This document shows positions 55,763-64,000 of a DNA stretch of 64,000 nt, piece by piece. Source of the stretch: Pseudomonas sp. ZH-FAD (GTDB lineage Bacteria; Pseudomonadota; Gammaproteobacteria; Pseudomonadales; Pseudomonadaceae). A program made the translations under genes and the position numbers. Every line of letters starts with the position of its first letter. Position 1 is the first letter of the stretch. The notes beneath the pieces are model-generated. The model searched no databases. It was not told the DNA's origin and saw only the letters and a program-made list of their open reading frames with translations. The stretch spans positions 186,001 to 250,000 of the forward strand of contig NZ_PGLR01000002.1 in assembly GCF_002803095.1 (NCBI RefSeq), given 5' to 3'.

Positions 55763-58420
55763 ATGCGCACCGAACAATCCAAGACCATTTATCTGAAGGA
55801 CTATAAGGTTCCCGACTACCTGATCGACGAGACCCACCTGACCTTCGAGCTGTTCGAGGATCACAGCCTGGTGCACGCGCAACTGGTCATGCGTCGCAAC
55901 CCCGACGCCGGTGCTGGCCTGCCGAAGTTGGTACTGGATGGCCAGCAGCTTGAATTATTGCACCTCAAACTCGATGACCGCGAACTGGGCGAGAGCGACT
56001 ACACGCTGACCGACAGCCACCTGACCCTGCAGCCGACCCAGGAACGCTTCGTGGTCGACAGCAGCGTACGCATCCACCCGGAGAGCAACACTGCACTGGA
56101 AGGCCTGTACAAGTCCGGCACGATGTTCTGCACCCAGTGCGAGGCCGAGGGCTTTCGCAAGATCACCTTCTACCTCGACCGTCCGGACGTGATGAGCAAG
56201 TTCACCACCACGGTCAGCGCCGAACAGCATGCCTACCCGGTGCTGCTGTCCAACGGTAATCCGATTGCCAGCGGCGGCGAGGAGGGCGGTCGTCATTGGG
56301 CGACCTGGGAAGACCCGTTCAAGAAACCGGCCTACCTGTTCGCCCTGGTCGCCGGTGACCTCTGGTGCGTGGAGGACAGCTTCACCACCATGAGCAGCCG
56401 TGAAGTGGCGCTGCGCATCTATGTCGAACCGGAGAACATCGACAAGGTGCAGCACGCCATGGACAGCCTCAAGCGCTCGATGAAGTGGGACGAGGAGGTA
56501 TACGGCCGCGAGTACGACCTGGACATCTTCATGATCGTCGCGGTCAACGACTTCAACATGGGCGCCATGGAGAACAAGGGCCTCAATATCTTCAACTCCA
56601 GCTGCGTGCTGGCCAAGGCCGAGACCGCCACCGACGCCGCGCACCAGCGCGTCGAGGCGGTGGTGGCGCACGAGTACTTCCACAACTGGTCGGGCAATCG
56701 CGTGACCTGCCGCGACTGGTTCCAGCTGTCGCTCAAGGAAGGCTTCACCGTATTCCGCGACAGCGAGTTCTCCGCCGATACCCACTCGCGCACCGTCAAG
56801 CGCATCGAGGACGTGGCCTACCTGCGTACTCACCAGTTCGCCGAGGACGCCGGCCCCATGGCCCACCCGGTGCGCCCGGACGCGTACATGGAAATCTCCA
56901 ACTTCTACACCCTGACCATCTACGAGAAGGGGTCGGAAGTGCTGCGCATGATCCACACCCTGCTTGGCCCGGAACTGTTCCGCAAGGGCTCGGACCTGTA
57001 CTTCGAGCGCCACGACGGCCAGGCCGTGACCTGCGACGATTTCGTCAAGGCCATGGAGGATGCCAGTGGCATTGATCTGACCCAGTTCAAGCGCTGGTAC
57101 ACCCAGGCCGGCACGCCGCGCCTGGAGGTCAGCGAGGCTTATGACGCCGCTGCGCAGACCTACCGCCTGACCTTCCGCCAGAGCTGCCCGGCGACGCCGG
57201 GGCAGAGCGAAAAGCTGCCGTTCGTGATTCCGGTAGCGCTCGGCCTGCTCGATGCCCAGGGCGTTGAGCTGCCGCTGCGCCTGCAGGGCGAAAGCGCGGC
57301 GCAAGGCACCAGTCGCGTATTGTCGGTGACCGAGGCTGAGCAGACCTTCACCTTCGAGGGCGTCGCCGAGAAGCCGCTGCCCTCCTTGCTGCGCGGCTTC
57401 AGTGCACCGGTCAAACTGCACTTCCCCTACAGCCGTGACCAACTGATGTTCCTCATGCAGCACGACAGCGACGGCTTCAACCGCTGGGAAGCTGGCCAGC
57501 AGCTGTCGGTACAGGTGCTGCAGGAGCTGATCGGCCAGCACCAGCGCGGCGAGGCCCTGGTGCTGGATCAGCGCCTGGTCGCCGCGCTGCGCACGCTGCT
57601 CGAGGACGATTCGCTGGATCAGGCCATGGTCGCCGAGATGCTCTCGCTGCCGGGGGAGGCCTATCTCACCGAGATCAGTGAGGTGGCGGATGTCGAAGCC
57701 ATCCATGCCGCGCGCGAGTTCGCTCGCAAGGCGCTGGCCGACGCGCTGTTCGCTCCACTGTGGGCGCGCTACCAGACCAACCGCGAGGTCTCCAAGGCCA
57801 CGCCTTACGTGGCCGAGGCAGCGCACTTCGCTCGCCGCAGCCTGCAGAACATTGCGCTGTCCTATCTGATGCTCAGCGAGAAGCCCGAGGTGTTGGTGGC
57901 CTGCGTCGACCAGTTCGACAACGCCGACAACATGACCGAGCGCCTTGCCGCGCTGGCCGTGCTGGTCAACTCGCCGTTCCAGGAAGAGCAGGGCAAGGCC
58001 CTGGCCATGTTCGCCGACTTCTTCAAGGACAACCCGCTGGTCATGGATCAATGGTTCAGCGTGCAGGCCGGCTGCCCGCTGCCCGGCGGGCTGGAGCGTG
58101 TGCATGCGCTTATGCAGCACGAAGCCTTCACCCTGAAGAATCCGAACAAGGTGCGTGCGTTGATCGGCGCCTTCGCCAACCAGAACCTGATCAACTTTCA
58201 CCGCGCGGACGGGGCGGGCTACCGCTTTCTCGCCGACCAGGTGATCACTCTCAACGCCCTCAACCCACAGATCGCTTCGCGTCTGCTGGCGCCGCTGACC
58301 CGCTGGCGCAAGTACGGCTCGGCGCGTCAGGCACTGATGAAGGCCGAACTCGAGCGCATCCTCGCCTCCGGTGAGCTGTCCAGCGATGTCTATGAAGTAG
58401 TGAGCAAGAGCCTCGCCTAA
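55763..58420 (+). CDS. pepN: Aminopeptidase N (M1 family)
   Basis: 885 residues. The exopeptidase motif GAMENKG and zinc site HEYFHNW(x17)E are intact (VVAHEYFHNWSGNRVTC, then LKEGFTVFRDSEF). This is PepN, a cytoplasmic broad-specificity aminopeptidase that completes ATP-independent protein degradation. It stands alone 51 bp after the DUF2797 gene and is followed by REP and terminator sequence. Confidence 0.96.
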   Translation: MRTEQSKTIYLKDYKVPDYLIDETHLTFELFEDHSLVHAQLVMRRNPDAGAGLPKLVLDGQQLELLHLKLDDRELGESDYTLTDSHLTLQPTQERFVVDSSVRIHPESNTALEGLYKSGTMFCTQCEAEGFRKITFYLDRPDVMSKFTTTVSAEQHAYPVLLSNGNPIASGGEEGGRHWATWEDPFKKPAYLFALVAGDLWCVEDSFTTMSSREVALRIYVEPENIDKVQHAMDSLKRSMKWDEEVYGREYDLDIFMIVAVNDFNMGAMENKGLNIFNSSCVLAKAETATDAAHQRVEAVVAHEYFHNWSGNRVTCRDWFQLSLKEGFTVFRDSEFSADTHSRTVKRIEDVAYLRTHQFAEDAGPMAHPVRPDAYMEISNFYTLTIYEKGSEVLRMIHTLLGPELFRKGSDLYFERHDGQAVTCDDFVKAMEDASGIDLTQFKRWYTQAGTPRLEVSEAYDAAAQTYRLTFRQSCPATPGQSEKLPFVIPVALGLLDAQGVELPLRLQGESAAQGTSRVLSVTEAEQTFTFEGVAEKPLPSLLRGFSAPVKLHFPYSRDQLMFLMQHDSDGFNRWEAGQQLSVQVLQELIGQHQRGEALVLDQRLVAALRTLLEDDSLDQAMVAEMLSLPGEAYLTEISEVADVEAIHAAREFARKALADALFAPLWARYQTNREVSKATPYVAEAAHFARRSLQNIALSYLMLSEKPEVLVACVDQFDNADNMTERLAALAVLVNSPFQEEQGKALAMFADFFKDNPLVMDQWFSVQAGCPLPGGLERVHALMQHEAFTLKNPNKVRALIGAFANQNLINFHRADGAGYRFLADQVITLNALNPQIASRLLAPLTRWRKYGSARQALMKAELERILASGELSSDVYEVVSKSLA

Positions 58421-58459
58421 GACTAATGCCGATCAGATAGGGCTCCCGAAGCAGCCTTG

Positions 58460-58513
58460 GTAGGAGCCCCGCCTCGGGGCGATCGCCGGTTCGCGGCGGG
58501 GTGTCGCTCCTAC
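58460..58513. repeat. REP element, GTAGGAGC type
   Basis: GTAGGAGC (58460-58467) and GCTCCTAC (58506-58513) enclose GC-rich inner arms (CCCCGCC; GGCGGGG). This differs in sequence from the GTAGCCCGG family in the window. Confidence 0.75.
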
Positions 58514-58573
58514 ACACGGGGTGCGTCGACGCTTGACTGGTTGGCTTTAGGCCTGAAACGGGTTTTGCTCCAC

Positions 58574-58612
58574 AAAAAAGTGTTACCGACCTCTGGTTGG
58601 TAACACTTTTTT
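58574..58612. terminator. Bidirectional intrinsic terminator after pepN
   Basis: AGTGTTACCGACC pairs with GGTTGGTAACACT around TCT, flanked by A6 on the left and T6 on the right, so it works in both directions. It should end pepN transcription. Confidence 0.88.
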
Positions 58613-59029
58613 GTTACCCAATGAAATATGCATGCGGTCCGTTATGCCTTTGCACACTTAAGTTCGGGCTTCGTCGCTTGACAGCGAGGTGATCTTCATC
58701 CCCCTGCTGCGCCGCAAGGCGCGTGGTAAGTGGCATAAAGCGTCGGATCGTAGGACAAAGTGCGCCAGTTTTTCTGACGTATTGGTCAGTGGCTGATCAG
58801 TCACGAAAAGAAACTGGCCAACAGCTCTTCCAAGCCTGTTTGCGCTGATACACCTGTTTGAATTGGCACCATGGTTGCAGTACCGAGCGGGATCTGACCG
58901 CGGGCGAGCGCACGCTGGTCGTTGGCACATGTCGCTGCAAATAAAAAACAGAAGCCGTCGTCAGTACGGCAATCGCGACCCGGATACGGGATCGCTCAAA
59001 AGAATGATCTGTCCACGGAGTGAGTCTCG
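58613..59029. other. Gene-free 417-bp region upstream of the DUF1302 gene
   Basis: No ORF with gene-like codon use. It contains two abutting palindromes: CTGAC-N6-GTCAG at 58774-58789 and the near-perfect GTGGCTGATCAGTCAC at 58789-58804. Their position about 225-255 bp upstream suggests a regulator binding region (TetR- or GntR-like style). A stretch of 100 bp or more before the gene would be a long 5' leader. Confidence 0.5.
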
Positions 59030-61015
59030 ATGGAAATTAAGTCCCGCAAGCCCGTTCTACGTTTTGCCCCGGCCAAGGCCGGCTTTGCGTTCGCAGGCGT
59101 TCTGCCGTTGCTGGTCGCCGCCCAGGCTCAAGCGGTGGAGTTCAGCTTCGCCGATAACGAAATCACCGGTTCCATCGATACCACCGTTTCCTACGGCCAG
59201 CTGTGGCGCGTACAGGGTCAGGACAAGACCAACAACGACATCAATACCAACGATGGCAACCGCAACTTCGATACCGGCCTGGTTTCCGAAGTGTTCAAGA
59301 TCACCACTGACCTGGAAGCCTCCTACCAGAACTACGGTGTATTCGTCCGTGGTACTGCTTTCTATGACACCCAGATCATGGACAAGCGCAACGACTACTA
59401 CGACGCAAATACTCCGGCTCAGCCCAGCCAAAGCTACCCGCGCGACAACACCTTCACTCGTGAAACCCGCCACAAGGCCGGCCGCGATGCGCAGATTCTC
59501 GATGCCTATGTCTATGGCAACTGGGATGTGGCCAATATGCCGGTCTCTGGTCGTTTCGGTAAGCAGGTATTCAACTGGGGTGAAGGCCTGTTCTACCGCG
59601 GTGGTGTAAACACAACTAACCCGGTCGATGCTGCCAAGTTCCGTTTGCCAGGTTCAGAAGTTAAAGAAGTGCTGGTGCCGGTTGAGGCGCTGAGCTTCAA
59701 CATCGGTTTGACCGACAATCTGTCGATGGAGACCTTCTACCAGTTCAACTGGAAAGAGACGGCGATCGACCCGGTTGGTACCTACTTCTCCGAGACTGAT
59801 CTGTTTGCCGATGGCGGCAGTACGGCGTACACCCAAAACGATGGTTTTGCCAATCCTCTGATCTCTACCCCGACCCTGGGCCTGTACGATCAATTGGTAG
59901 CCGGTGGCTTGCTGCAGGGCACTGACTACTATGACCGTAGTAGTGGCACGGTAAAGGTGGCCCGCGTGGGCTCCGATATTAATGCCAAGAATGATGGTCA
60001 ATTTGGTGTTGCGTTCCGCTATATCGCAGAAGAGCTCAATTCCACAGAATTTGGTTTTTACTTCATTAACTATCATGCCAAAGAGCCGACTATCTATGCT
60101 GACCTTAATGCCAGCTATGATGGGCTGAATAGCGACCTTATCTGTGGTGCTATCGGCGGCACTTCGTGTGGCAACTTGGCTCTTGCAGCAGCGGGCGGCA
60201 GTGCAGCAGCGGCAGCTGCTTTACAGGCAGCAGGTGGGGTGGCAGCAATCGACGTAGCGAATCAGGTCAACGCCCGTCGCGAGTTCGTCGAAGACATTCG
60301 CATGTATGGCTTCAGCTTCAATACTACCGTCGGTAATGCCTCCGTCTTCGGAGAACTGGCTTATCGACCGAATCTCCCAATTGGTGTCGCGACTACTAAC
60401 GACTTGCTGGGTGACCTCCTTGGGCAGGCCCTTACTTTAGGGGGCGGTGGTGTGACGAACATTGGTGGTCAAAGTGTTCAACTTGGCGACCAAATTCATA
60501 ACTATGAGCGGGTAGAAGCGTTCAACACTTCTTTGGGGACCATCTACAACTTCGGCCCGTCGCTTGGTTTCGATTCGTTGTTTGGTGTGGCTGAGTTGGC
60601 CTCCGAGCATGTTCGTGGTAGCAGTCTGCAGTACACCGCTTACGATGGCAGCCGCCGCTATTACTCCGGTCGCGGCAATACCTCTTATGTCGGAAACGAT
60701 GACCGTGACAATCGCAATGACCAGATTAATAAGAATGCTTATGGCTATACGCTTGTGTTGTCTGGTACCTGGAACGACGTTTACGCTGGCGTGAACCTCT
60801 CGCCCTTTGCTGTTTACAAACACGACTTTGAAGGCAACTCGCATCAAACTGGCAATTTTATCGAGGGACGCCAGGCCTATACCGTCGGTATGCGAGCTAG
60901 CTATCTCAACAGCCTAGAGGCGGAGATCCAGTACACCGAGTTCTTCGGCGGCGGTCAAAACAGCTCGGGTCGTGACCGCGACAATATCGGTCTGAACGTC
61001 AAGTACTCCTTCTAA
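59030..61015 (+). CDS. DUF1302 family outer membrane protein
   Basis: 661 residues. A signal region ends AQAQAVEF. The DUF1302 pattern includes FSFADNEITGSIDTTVSYGQLWR, the barrel-like QVFNWGEGLFYRGG and a C-terminal strand ending NVKYSF with terminal Phe. It is a predicted outer membrane beta-barrel, common in pseudomonads that handle hydrophobic substrates. Residues ~330-520 use noticeably AT-richer wobble codons and include a low-complexity stretch (LALAAAGGSAAAAAAL). It is first in a cluster with DUF1329, YCF48-like and RND genes. Confidence 0.88.
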   Translation: MEIKSRKPVLRFAPAKAGFAFAGVLPLLVAAQAQAVEFSFADNEITGSIDTTVSYGQLWRVQGQDKTNNDINTNDGNRNFDTGLVSEVFKITTDLEASYQNYGVFVRGTAFYDTQIMDKRNDYYDANTPAQPSQSYPRDNTFTRETRHKAGRDAQILDAYVYGNWDVANMPVSGRFGKQVFNWGEGLFYRGGVNTTNPVDAAKFRLPGSEVKEVLVPVEALSFNIGLTDNLSMETFYQFNWKETAIDPVGTYFSETDLFADGGSTAYTQNDGFANPLISTPTLGLYDQLVAGGLLQGTDYYDRSSGTVKVARVGSDINAKNDGQFGVAFRYIAEELNSTEFGFYFINYHAKEPTIYADLNASYDGLNSDLICGAIGGTSCGNLALAAAGGSAAAAAALQAAGGVAAIDVANQVNARREFVEDIRMYGFSFNTTVGNASVFGELAYRPNLPIGVATTNDLLGDLLGQALTLGGGGVTNIGGQSVQLGDQIHNYERVEAFNTSLGTIYNFGPSLGFDSLFGVAELASEHVRGSSLQYTAYDGSRRYYSGRGNTSYVGNDDRDNRNDQINKNAYGYTLVLSGTWNDVYAGVNLSPFAVYKHDFEGNSHQTGNFIEGRQAYTVGMRASYLNSLEAEIQYTEFFGGGQNSSGRDRDNIGLNVKYSF

Positions 61016-61082
61016 TACCTATAAACAGAAATACGTCGGGCGCTCTCGGGCGCCCGGCAATACTCTTCACGGAGAATTACCC

Positions 61083-62453
61083 ATGCTGAACAAGCACAGG
61101 CTGATGGCTGTAGCCGTTGCGCTGGCGTTTTCTGCCGGTTCTGCGCTGGCTGCCGTTTCCCCGCAGGAAGCCGCCAAGCTCGGCGATACCCTGACTCCCT
61201 TCGGCGCCGAGAAGGCTGGCAACGCTGCCGGCACCATTCCGGCCTGGACCGGTGGCATCACTCAGGCGCCGGCTGGCTACACTCGCTCTGGCCAGCACCA
61301 CGTCAATCCGTTCCCGGAAGACAAGCCGCTGTTCACCATCACCGCGGCCAACCTGAGCCAGTACGAGGCCAATCTGACCCCCGGTCAGATCGCCATGTTC
61401 AAGGCTTACCCGGAAACCTATCAGATGCCGGTCTACCAGACCCGCCGCTCCGGTTCCGCGCCGCAGTGGGTCTATGACAACACCGTCAAGAACGCCACCA
61501 GCGCCAAGTTGGTCGATGGCGGCAACGGTTTCTCCGATGCCTACGGCGGTATCCCGTTCCCGATTCCGCAAAATGGTGTCGAGGCGCTGTGGAACCACAT
61601 CGCCCGCTACCGCGGTACCTACATCGTGCGTCGTGCCTCGGAAGTGGCAGTACAGCGCAATGGCGCCTACTCGCTGGTTACTTCCCAGCAGGAAGCGCTG
61701 TTCAAGTACTACCTGCAGAACGGCTCCTTCGCCGACCTGAACAACATCATGTTCTACTACCTGTCCTTCACTACCAGCCCAGCGCGTCTGGCCGGTGGTG
61801 CGGTACTGGTTCACGAGACCCTGGATCAGGTCAAGGAACCCCGTCAGGCCTGGGGCTACAACGCTGGTCAGCGTCGCGTGCGTCGTGCGCCGAACCTGGC
61901 CTACGACACCCCGATCGCCGCGGCTGATGGCCTGCGTACCGCCGACGACACCGACATGTTCAACGGTGCCCCGGATCGCTATGACTGGAAACTGGTGGGC
62001 AAGAAGGAAATCTACATCCCGTACAACAACTACAAGGTCACCAGCCCTGACGTTAAGTACAAGGATCTGCTGCAGGTCGGTCACCTCAACCCGGCTCTGA
62101 CCCGTAACGAGCTGCACCGTGTATGGGTCGTCGAGGGCACGCTGAAGTCCGGCGCCCGCCATATCTACTCCAAGCGTACCCTATTCCTCGACGAGGACAG
62201 CTGGCAGGCTGCGGTGGTGGATCAGTACGACGGCCGTGGTGAGCTGTGGCGCGTTTCCATCGCCTACCTGAAGAACTACTACGACCTGCCGACCACCTGG
62301 TCCGCGCTCGATGTGTTCCATGATCTGCAGGCGCGTCGTTACCACGTGCAGAACCTGGACAACGAAGAGAGCAATACCATCGACTTCACCCAGGCCACTC
62401 CCGACGACGGTTATTTCAAACCGGCCGCCCTGCGTCGCCGCGGCACGCGATAA
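61083..62453 (+). CDS. DUF1329 family protein
   Basis: 456 residues with a signal peptide ending SALAAV. DUF1329 features: QEAAKLGDTLTPFGAEKAGNAAGTIPAWTGG, FPEDKPLFTITAANLSQYEANLTPGQ and AWGYNAGQRRVRRAPNLAYD. These are LolA/LolB-like periplasmic folds thought to carry lipids or hydrophobic compounds to the outer membrane. It lies 67 bp after the DUF1302 gene and is presumably its partner. Confidence 0.9.
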   Translation: MLNKHRLMAVAVALAFSAGSALAAVSPQEAAKLGDTLTPFGAEKAGNAAGTIPAWTGGITQAPAGYTRSGQHHVNPFPEDKPLFTITAANLSQYEANLTPGQIAMFKAYPETYQMPVYQTRRSGSAPQWVYDNTVKNATSAKLVDGGNGFSDAYGGIPFPIPQNGVEALWNHIARYRGTYIVRRASEVAVQRNGAYSLVTSQQEALFKYYLQNGSFADLNNIMFYYLSFTTSPARLAGGAVLVHETLDQVKEPRQAWGYNAGQRRVRRAPNLAYDTPIAAADGLRTADDTDMFNGAPDRYDWKLVGKKEIYIPYNNYKVTSPDVKYKDLLQVGHLNPALTRNELHRVWVVEGTLKSGARHIYSKRTLFLDEDSWQAAVVDQYDGRGELWRVSIAYLKNYYDLPTTWSALDVFHDLQARRYHVQNLDNEESNTIDFTQATPDDGYFKPAALRRRGTR

Positions 62454-62473
62454 TAGTCGTGTAGTCTCACGCG

Positions 62474-62502
62474 AAGGCCGCTACAGTAGTAGCGGCCTTT
62501 TC
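62474..62502 (+). terminator. Terminator after the DUF1329 gene
   Basis: AAGGCCGCTA and TAGCGGCCTT pair perfectly around CAGTAG and are followed by TTTCG. It lies 20 bp after the stop, so the YCF48-RND genes are probably expressed from another promoter or by read-through. Confidence 0.82.
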
Positions 62503-62611
62503 GTATCAGCTTGGCGAATAGGCTTCTATCACGCGGGTTTTGCCTTAACAAAACATAACGTCGCGCCAATTGTCAGGGCTTTCCGAAGCTCGCTAGGATG
62601 AGTGGCCTGCT

Positions 62612-62754
62612 AAGAGTCTATTCACGTTTTCGCGAGCTAGAGCAATGCAAGGCAAAAACAAGCGAGGAAGCGCAGTGTACTTTTGTACATGAGCATTCCG
62701 AGCTGGTTTTTAACGTAGCAGGGCCGACGCGCAGCAAATCGTGAGTAGGCTCTG
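62612..62754. mobile_element. Short MITE-like element
   Basis: AGAGTCTATTCACG (62613-62626) and CGTGAGTAGGCTCT (62740-62753) are inverted repeats with two mismatches, bounding about 143 bp. An internal hairpin (TGTAC-TTTT-GTACA) and TTTTTAACGTAGCA match the skeleton of the 51418 element. No ORF is present. It lies between the DUF1329 gene and the YCF48-like gene. Confidence 0.65.
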
Positions 62755-62792
62755 AAGGCAGTACCGCCTATAACAAGAAAGGGGGAAGGTAT

Positions 62793-63887
62793 ATGAGTGA
62801 GCCCGTCATGCGGCGCACCCAGTCCGGTCTGGCGCCCATCCTGGCGCGCAAATCGGCGCTCCGTGTCCATTCGCCGCTGGCTAAAGCGCTCTCGCTGTGC
62901 AGTGTGCTTTCCATTCTGGCTTTCGCTGCCGCACCCTTGCAGGCCGAGACCTCGGCTGCGGCTGATGCCGGCTACGCCATCGAGTCGCCCAAGGCCGTGC
63001 ACAGCCTGTTGCTCGATGTGGTCAACACCGGCGAGCGCCTGGTTGCCGTTGGTGACCGTGGCCATATTCTCTATTCCAACGACCAGGGGCAAAGCTGGCA
63101 GCAGGCCAAGGTGCCGACCCGCCAGATGCTGACTTCGCTGTTCTTCGTCGATGCCCAGCATGGCTGGGTGGTCGGTCACGATGCGCAGGTTCTCACGACC
63201 ACCGATGGCGGCCTGACCTGGACCAAGCAGTACGAGGACCTCGAGCGCGAAGCGCCGCTGCTGGATATCTGGTTCAAGGATCTTCAGACCGGTTACGCCG
63301 TGGGCGCCTATGGCGCGCTGCTGGAAACCACCGATGGTGGCCAGAACTGGGAAGACGTCAGCGACCGCCTCGACAACGAAGATGCCTATCACCTCAATGC
63401 CATCACCGCAGTGAAGGACTCGGGCCTGTTCATCGTCGGTGAGCTGGGCCAGATGTTCCGTTCCACTGACTGGGGTGAGACCTGGGAGCGCATCGAGGAT
63501 CTGCCCTACGAGGGTTCGCTGTTCGGCGTGATCGGTACCGACCAGCCAGCCACTCTGTTGGCTTACGGCCTGCGCGGCCACCTGTTCCGCTCCACCGATT
63601 TTGGTGACAGTTGGCAGCAGATCACGCTCAACACCCCGAACAATGGTCCGCTGGAATTCGGTCTGGCCGATGGCGCGCTGCTCGATGATGGCAGCGTCGC
63701 TGTAGTCGGGCACGGTGGCACCGTGCTGCGCAGCAAGGATCACGGCCAGTCCTTCAGCCTGATCAACCGTCCCGACCGCCTTTCGCTGGCCGGGGTAGCT
63801 GCACTGGATAACGGCAACCTGATCCTGGTGGGGCAGGGCGGCGTTCACCTCGCCGCCTCGACTGGCGCCGATCTGGGCCAACAATAA
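62793..63887 (+). CDS. YCF48-related beta-propeller protein
   Basis: 364 residues. A membrane or signal segment (~25-50) precedes at least six BNR/YCF48-like repeats: SNDQGQSW, TTDGGLTW, TTDGGQNW, STDWGETW, STDFGDSW and SKDHGQSF. The fold is related to the Ycf48 photosystem II assembly factor, but in pseudomonads it accompanies an RND exporter and is probably periplasmic or membrane-anchored. The DUF1302, DUF1329 and RND genes nearby suggest an envelope transport complex. Confidence 0.88.
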   Translation: MSEPVMRRTQSGLAPILARKSALRVHSPLAKALSLCSVLSILAFAAAPLQAETSAAADAGYAIESPKAVHSLLLDVVNTGERLVAVGDRGHILYSNDQGQSWQQAKVPTRQMLTSLFFVDAQHGWVVGHDAQVLTTTDGGLTWTKQYEDLEREAPLLDIWFKDLQTGYAVGAYGALLETTDGGQNWEDVSDRLDNEDAYHLNAITAVKDSGLFIVGELGQMFRSTDWGETWERIEDLPYEGSLFGVIGTDQPATLLAYGLRGHLFRSTDFGDSWQQITLNTPNNGPLEFGLADGALLDDGSVAVVGHGGTVLRSKDHGQSFSLINRPDRLSLAGVAALDNGNLILVGQGGVHLAASTGADLGQQ

Positions 63888-63905
63888 CAAGCCGGGAGCC
63901 TTTGC

Positions 63906-64000
63906 ATGACCAAGCATCAACAACAGCCTGCTTCCTTCCTCGAGCGGCTGATTTTCAACAATCGCCCGGCGGTGATCCTGATCTGCCTGCTGATCAGTAT
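63906..64000 (+). CDS. RND/MMPL-family transporter (3' truncated by window)
   Basis: ATG 63906 lies 18 bp after the YCF48-like gene. The visible residues MTKHQQQPASFLERLIFNN, then RPAVILICLLIS mark a cytoplasmic N-terminus entering the first membrane helix, typical of the RND/MMPL exporters that follow YCF48-like genes in this genus. The remainder lies outside the window. Confidence 0.72.
   Translation, partial: MTKHQQQPASFLERLIFNNRPAVILICLLIS

Noticed and set aside
55955..58201. Long minus-strand ORF (748 codons) opposite pepN
   Set aside because: Antisense shadow of pepN caused by GC-rich wobble positions; no motifs.
58658..58930. Minus-strand 90-codon ORF upstream of DUF1302
   Set aside because: Composition atypical and spans candidate palindromes; no ribosome site.

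Overview
The window looks like a chromosomal stretch of a high-GC gammaproteobacterium of the genus Pseudomonas in the broad sense. Support comes from gene orders typical of that genus: oprH-phoP-phoQ, the eight-gene fpvGHJKCDEF-type iron release operon, the N-acetylglutaminylglutamine amide (NAGGN) osmolyte operon, ttcA next to a class I DAHP synthase gene, and REP elements scattered between genes. I see no phage, plasmid, integron, rRNA operon or CRISPR array. Species is not assigned. No alignment was run, so all names rest on motifs, length and gene order read by eye.

Layout. 0-3 kb: the tail of an unknown gene, a small frameshifted gene, a conserved hypothetical, a PilZ-type gene split by an in-frame TAG, and a thioredoxin-like lipoprotein. 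3-7.3 kb: the periplasmic nitrate reductase operon napEDABC (minus strand, no napF) with an Anr/Dnr-type box. 7.4-11.4 kb: an MFS exporter, then oprH-phoP-phoQ preceded by four PhoP-type half-sites spaced 11 bp apart. 11.7-12.2 kb: a ParE-type toxin-antitoxin pair. 12.5-18.6 kb: an AraC regulator divergent from a five-gene acyl-CoA cluster (dehydrogenase, odd amidohydrolase, AMP-ligase, CoA-transferase). 18.7-21.5 kb: SprT, two tandem Yip1-family membrane proteins, a J-domain protein. 21.6-24.0 kb: ttcA, then a DAHP synthase preceded by two aromatic-rich leader peptides with a strong intrinsic terminator between them. 24-27.8 kb: a Tag-like glycosylase, YheU, a hybrid sensor kinase. 28-33.5 kb: the NAGGN operon and a divergent MarR regulator. 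33.5-34 kb: tRNA-Val, tRNA-Asp, tRNA-Asp.

34.4-40.5 kb: the fpv-type operon (minus strand), almost entirely coupled by 4-nt overlaps. 40.6-45.4 kb: an AraC regulator and a nitrilase-like gene divergent from fadH, with a 17-bp direct repeat at a 21-bp period between them, then a SnoaL-like gene. 45.4-51.4 kb: an orphan TAXI solute-binding protein, a coiled-coil protein, a D-cysteine desulfhydrase-like enzyme, a double-CNB plus rhodanese protein, DUF1853. A MITE-like element (51.4-51.7 kb) separates these from nadK, a phosphoesterase, glpG, yeaC, DUF2797 and pepN. 59-64 kb: a DUF1302-DUF1329-YCF48-RND cluster, cut by the window end and containing a second, shorter MITE-like element.

The most distinctive signals are the double leader/attenuator arrangement before the DAHP synthase, the AraC-style repeat before fadH, the amidohydrolase-fold protein that has lost its metal ligands, and two MITE-like elements whose shared internal hairpin shows compensatory base changes.
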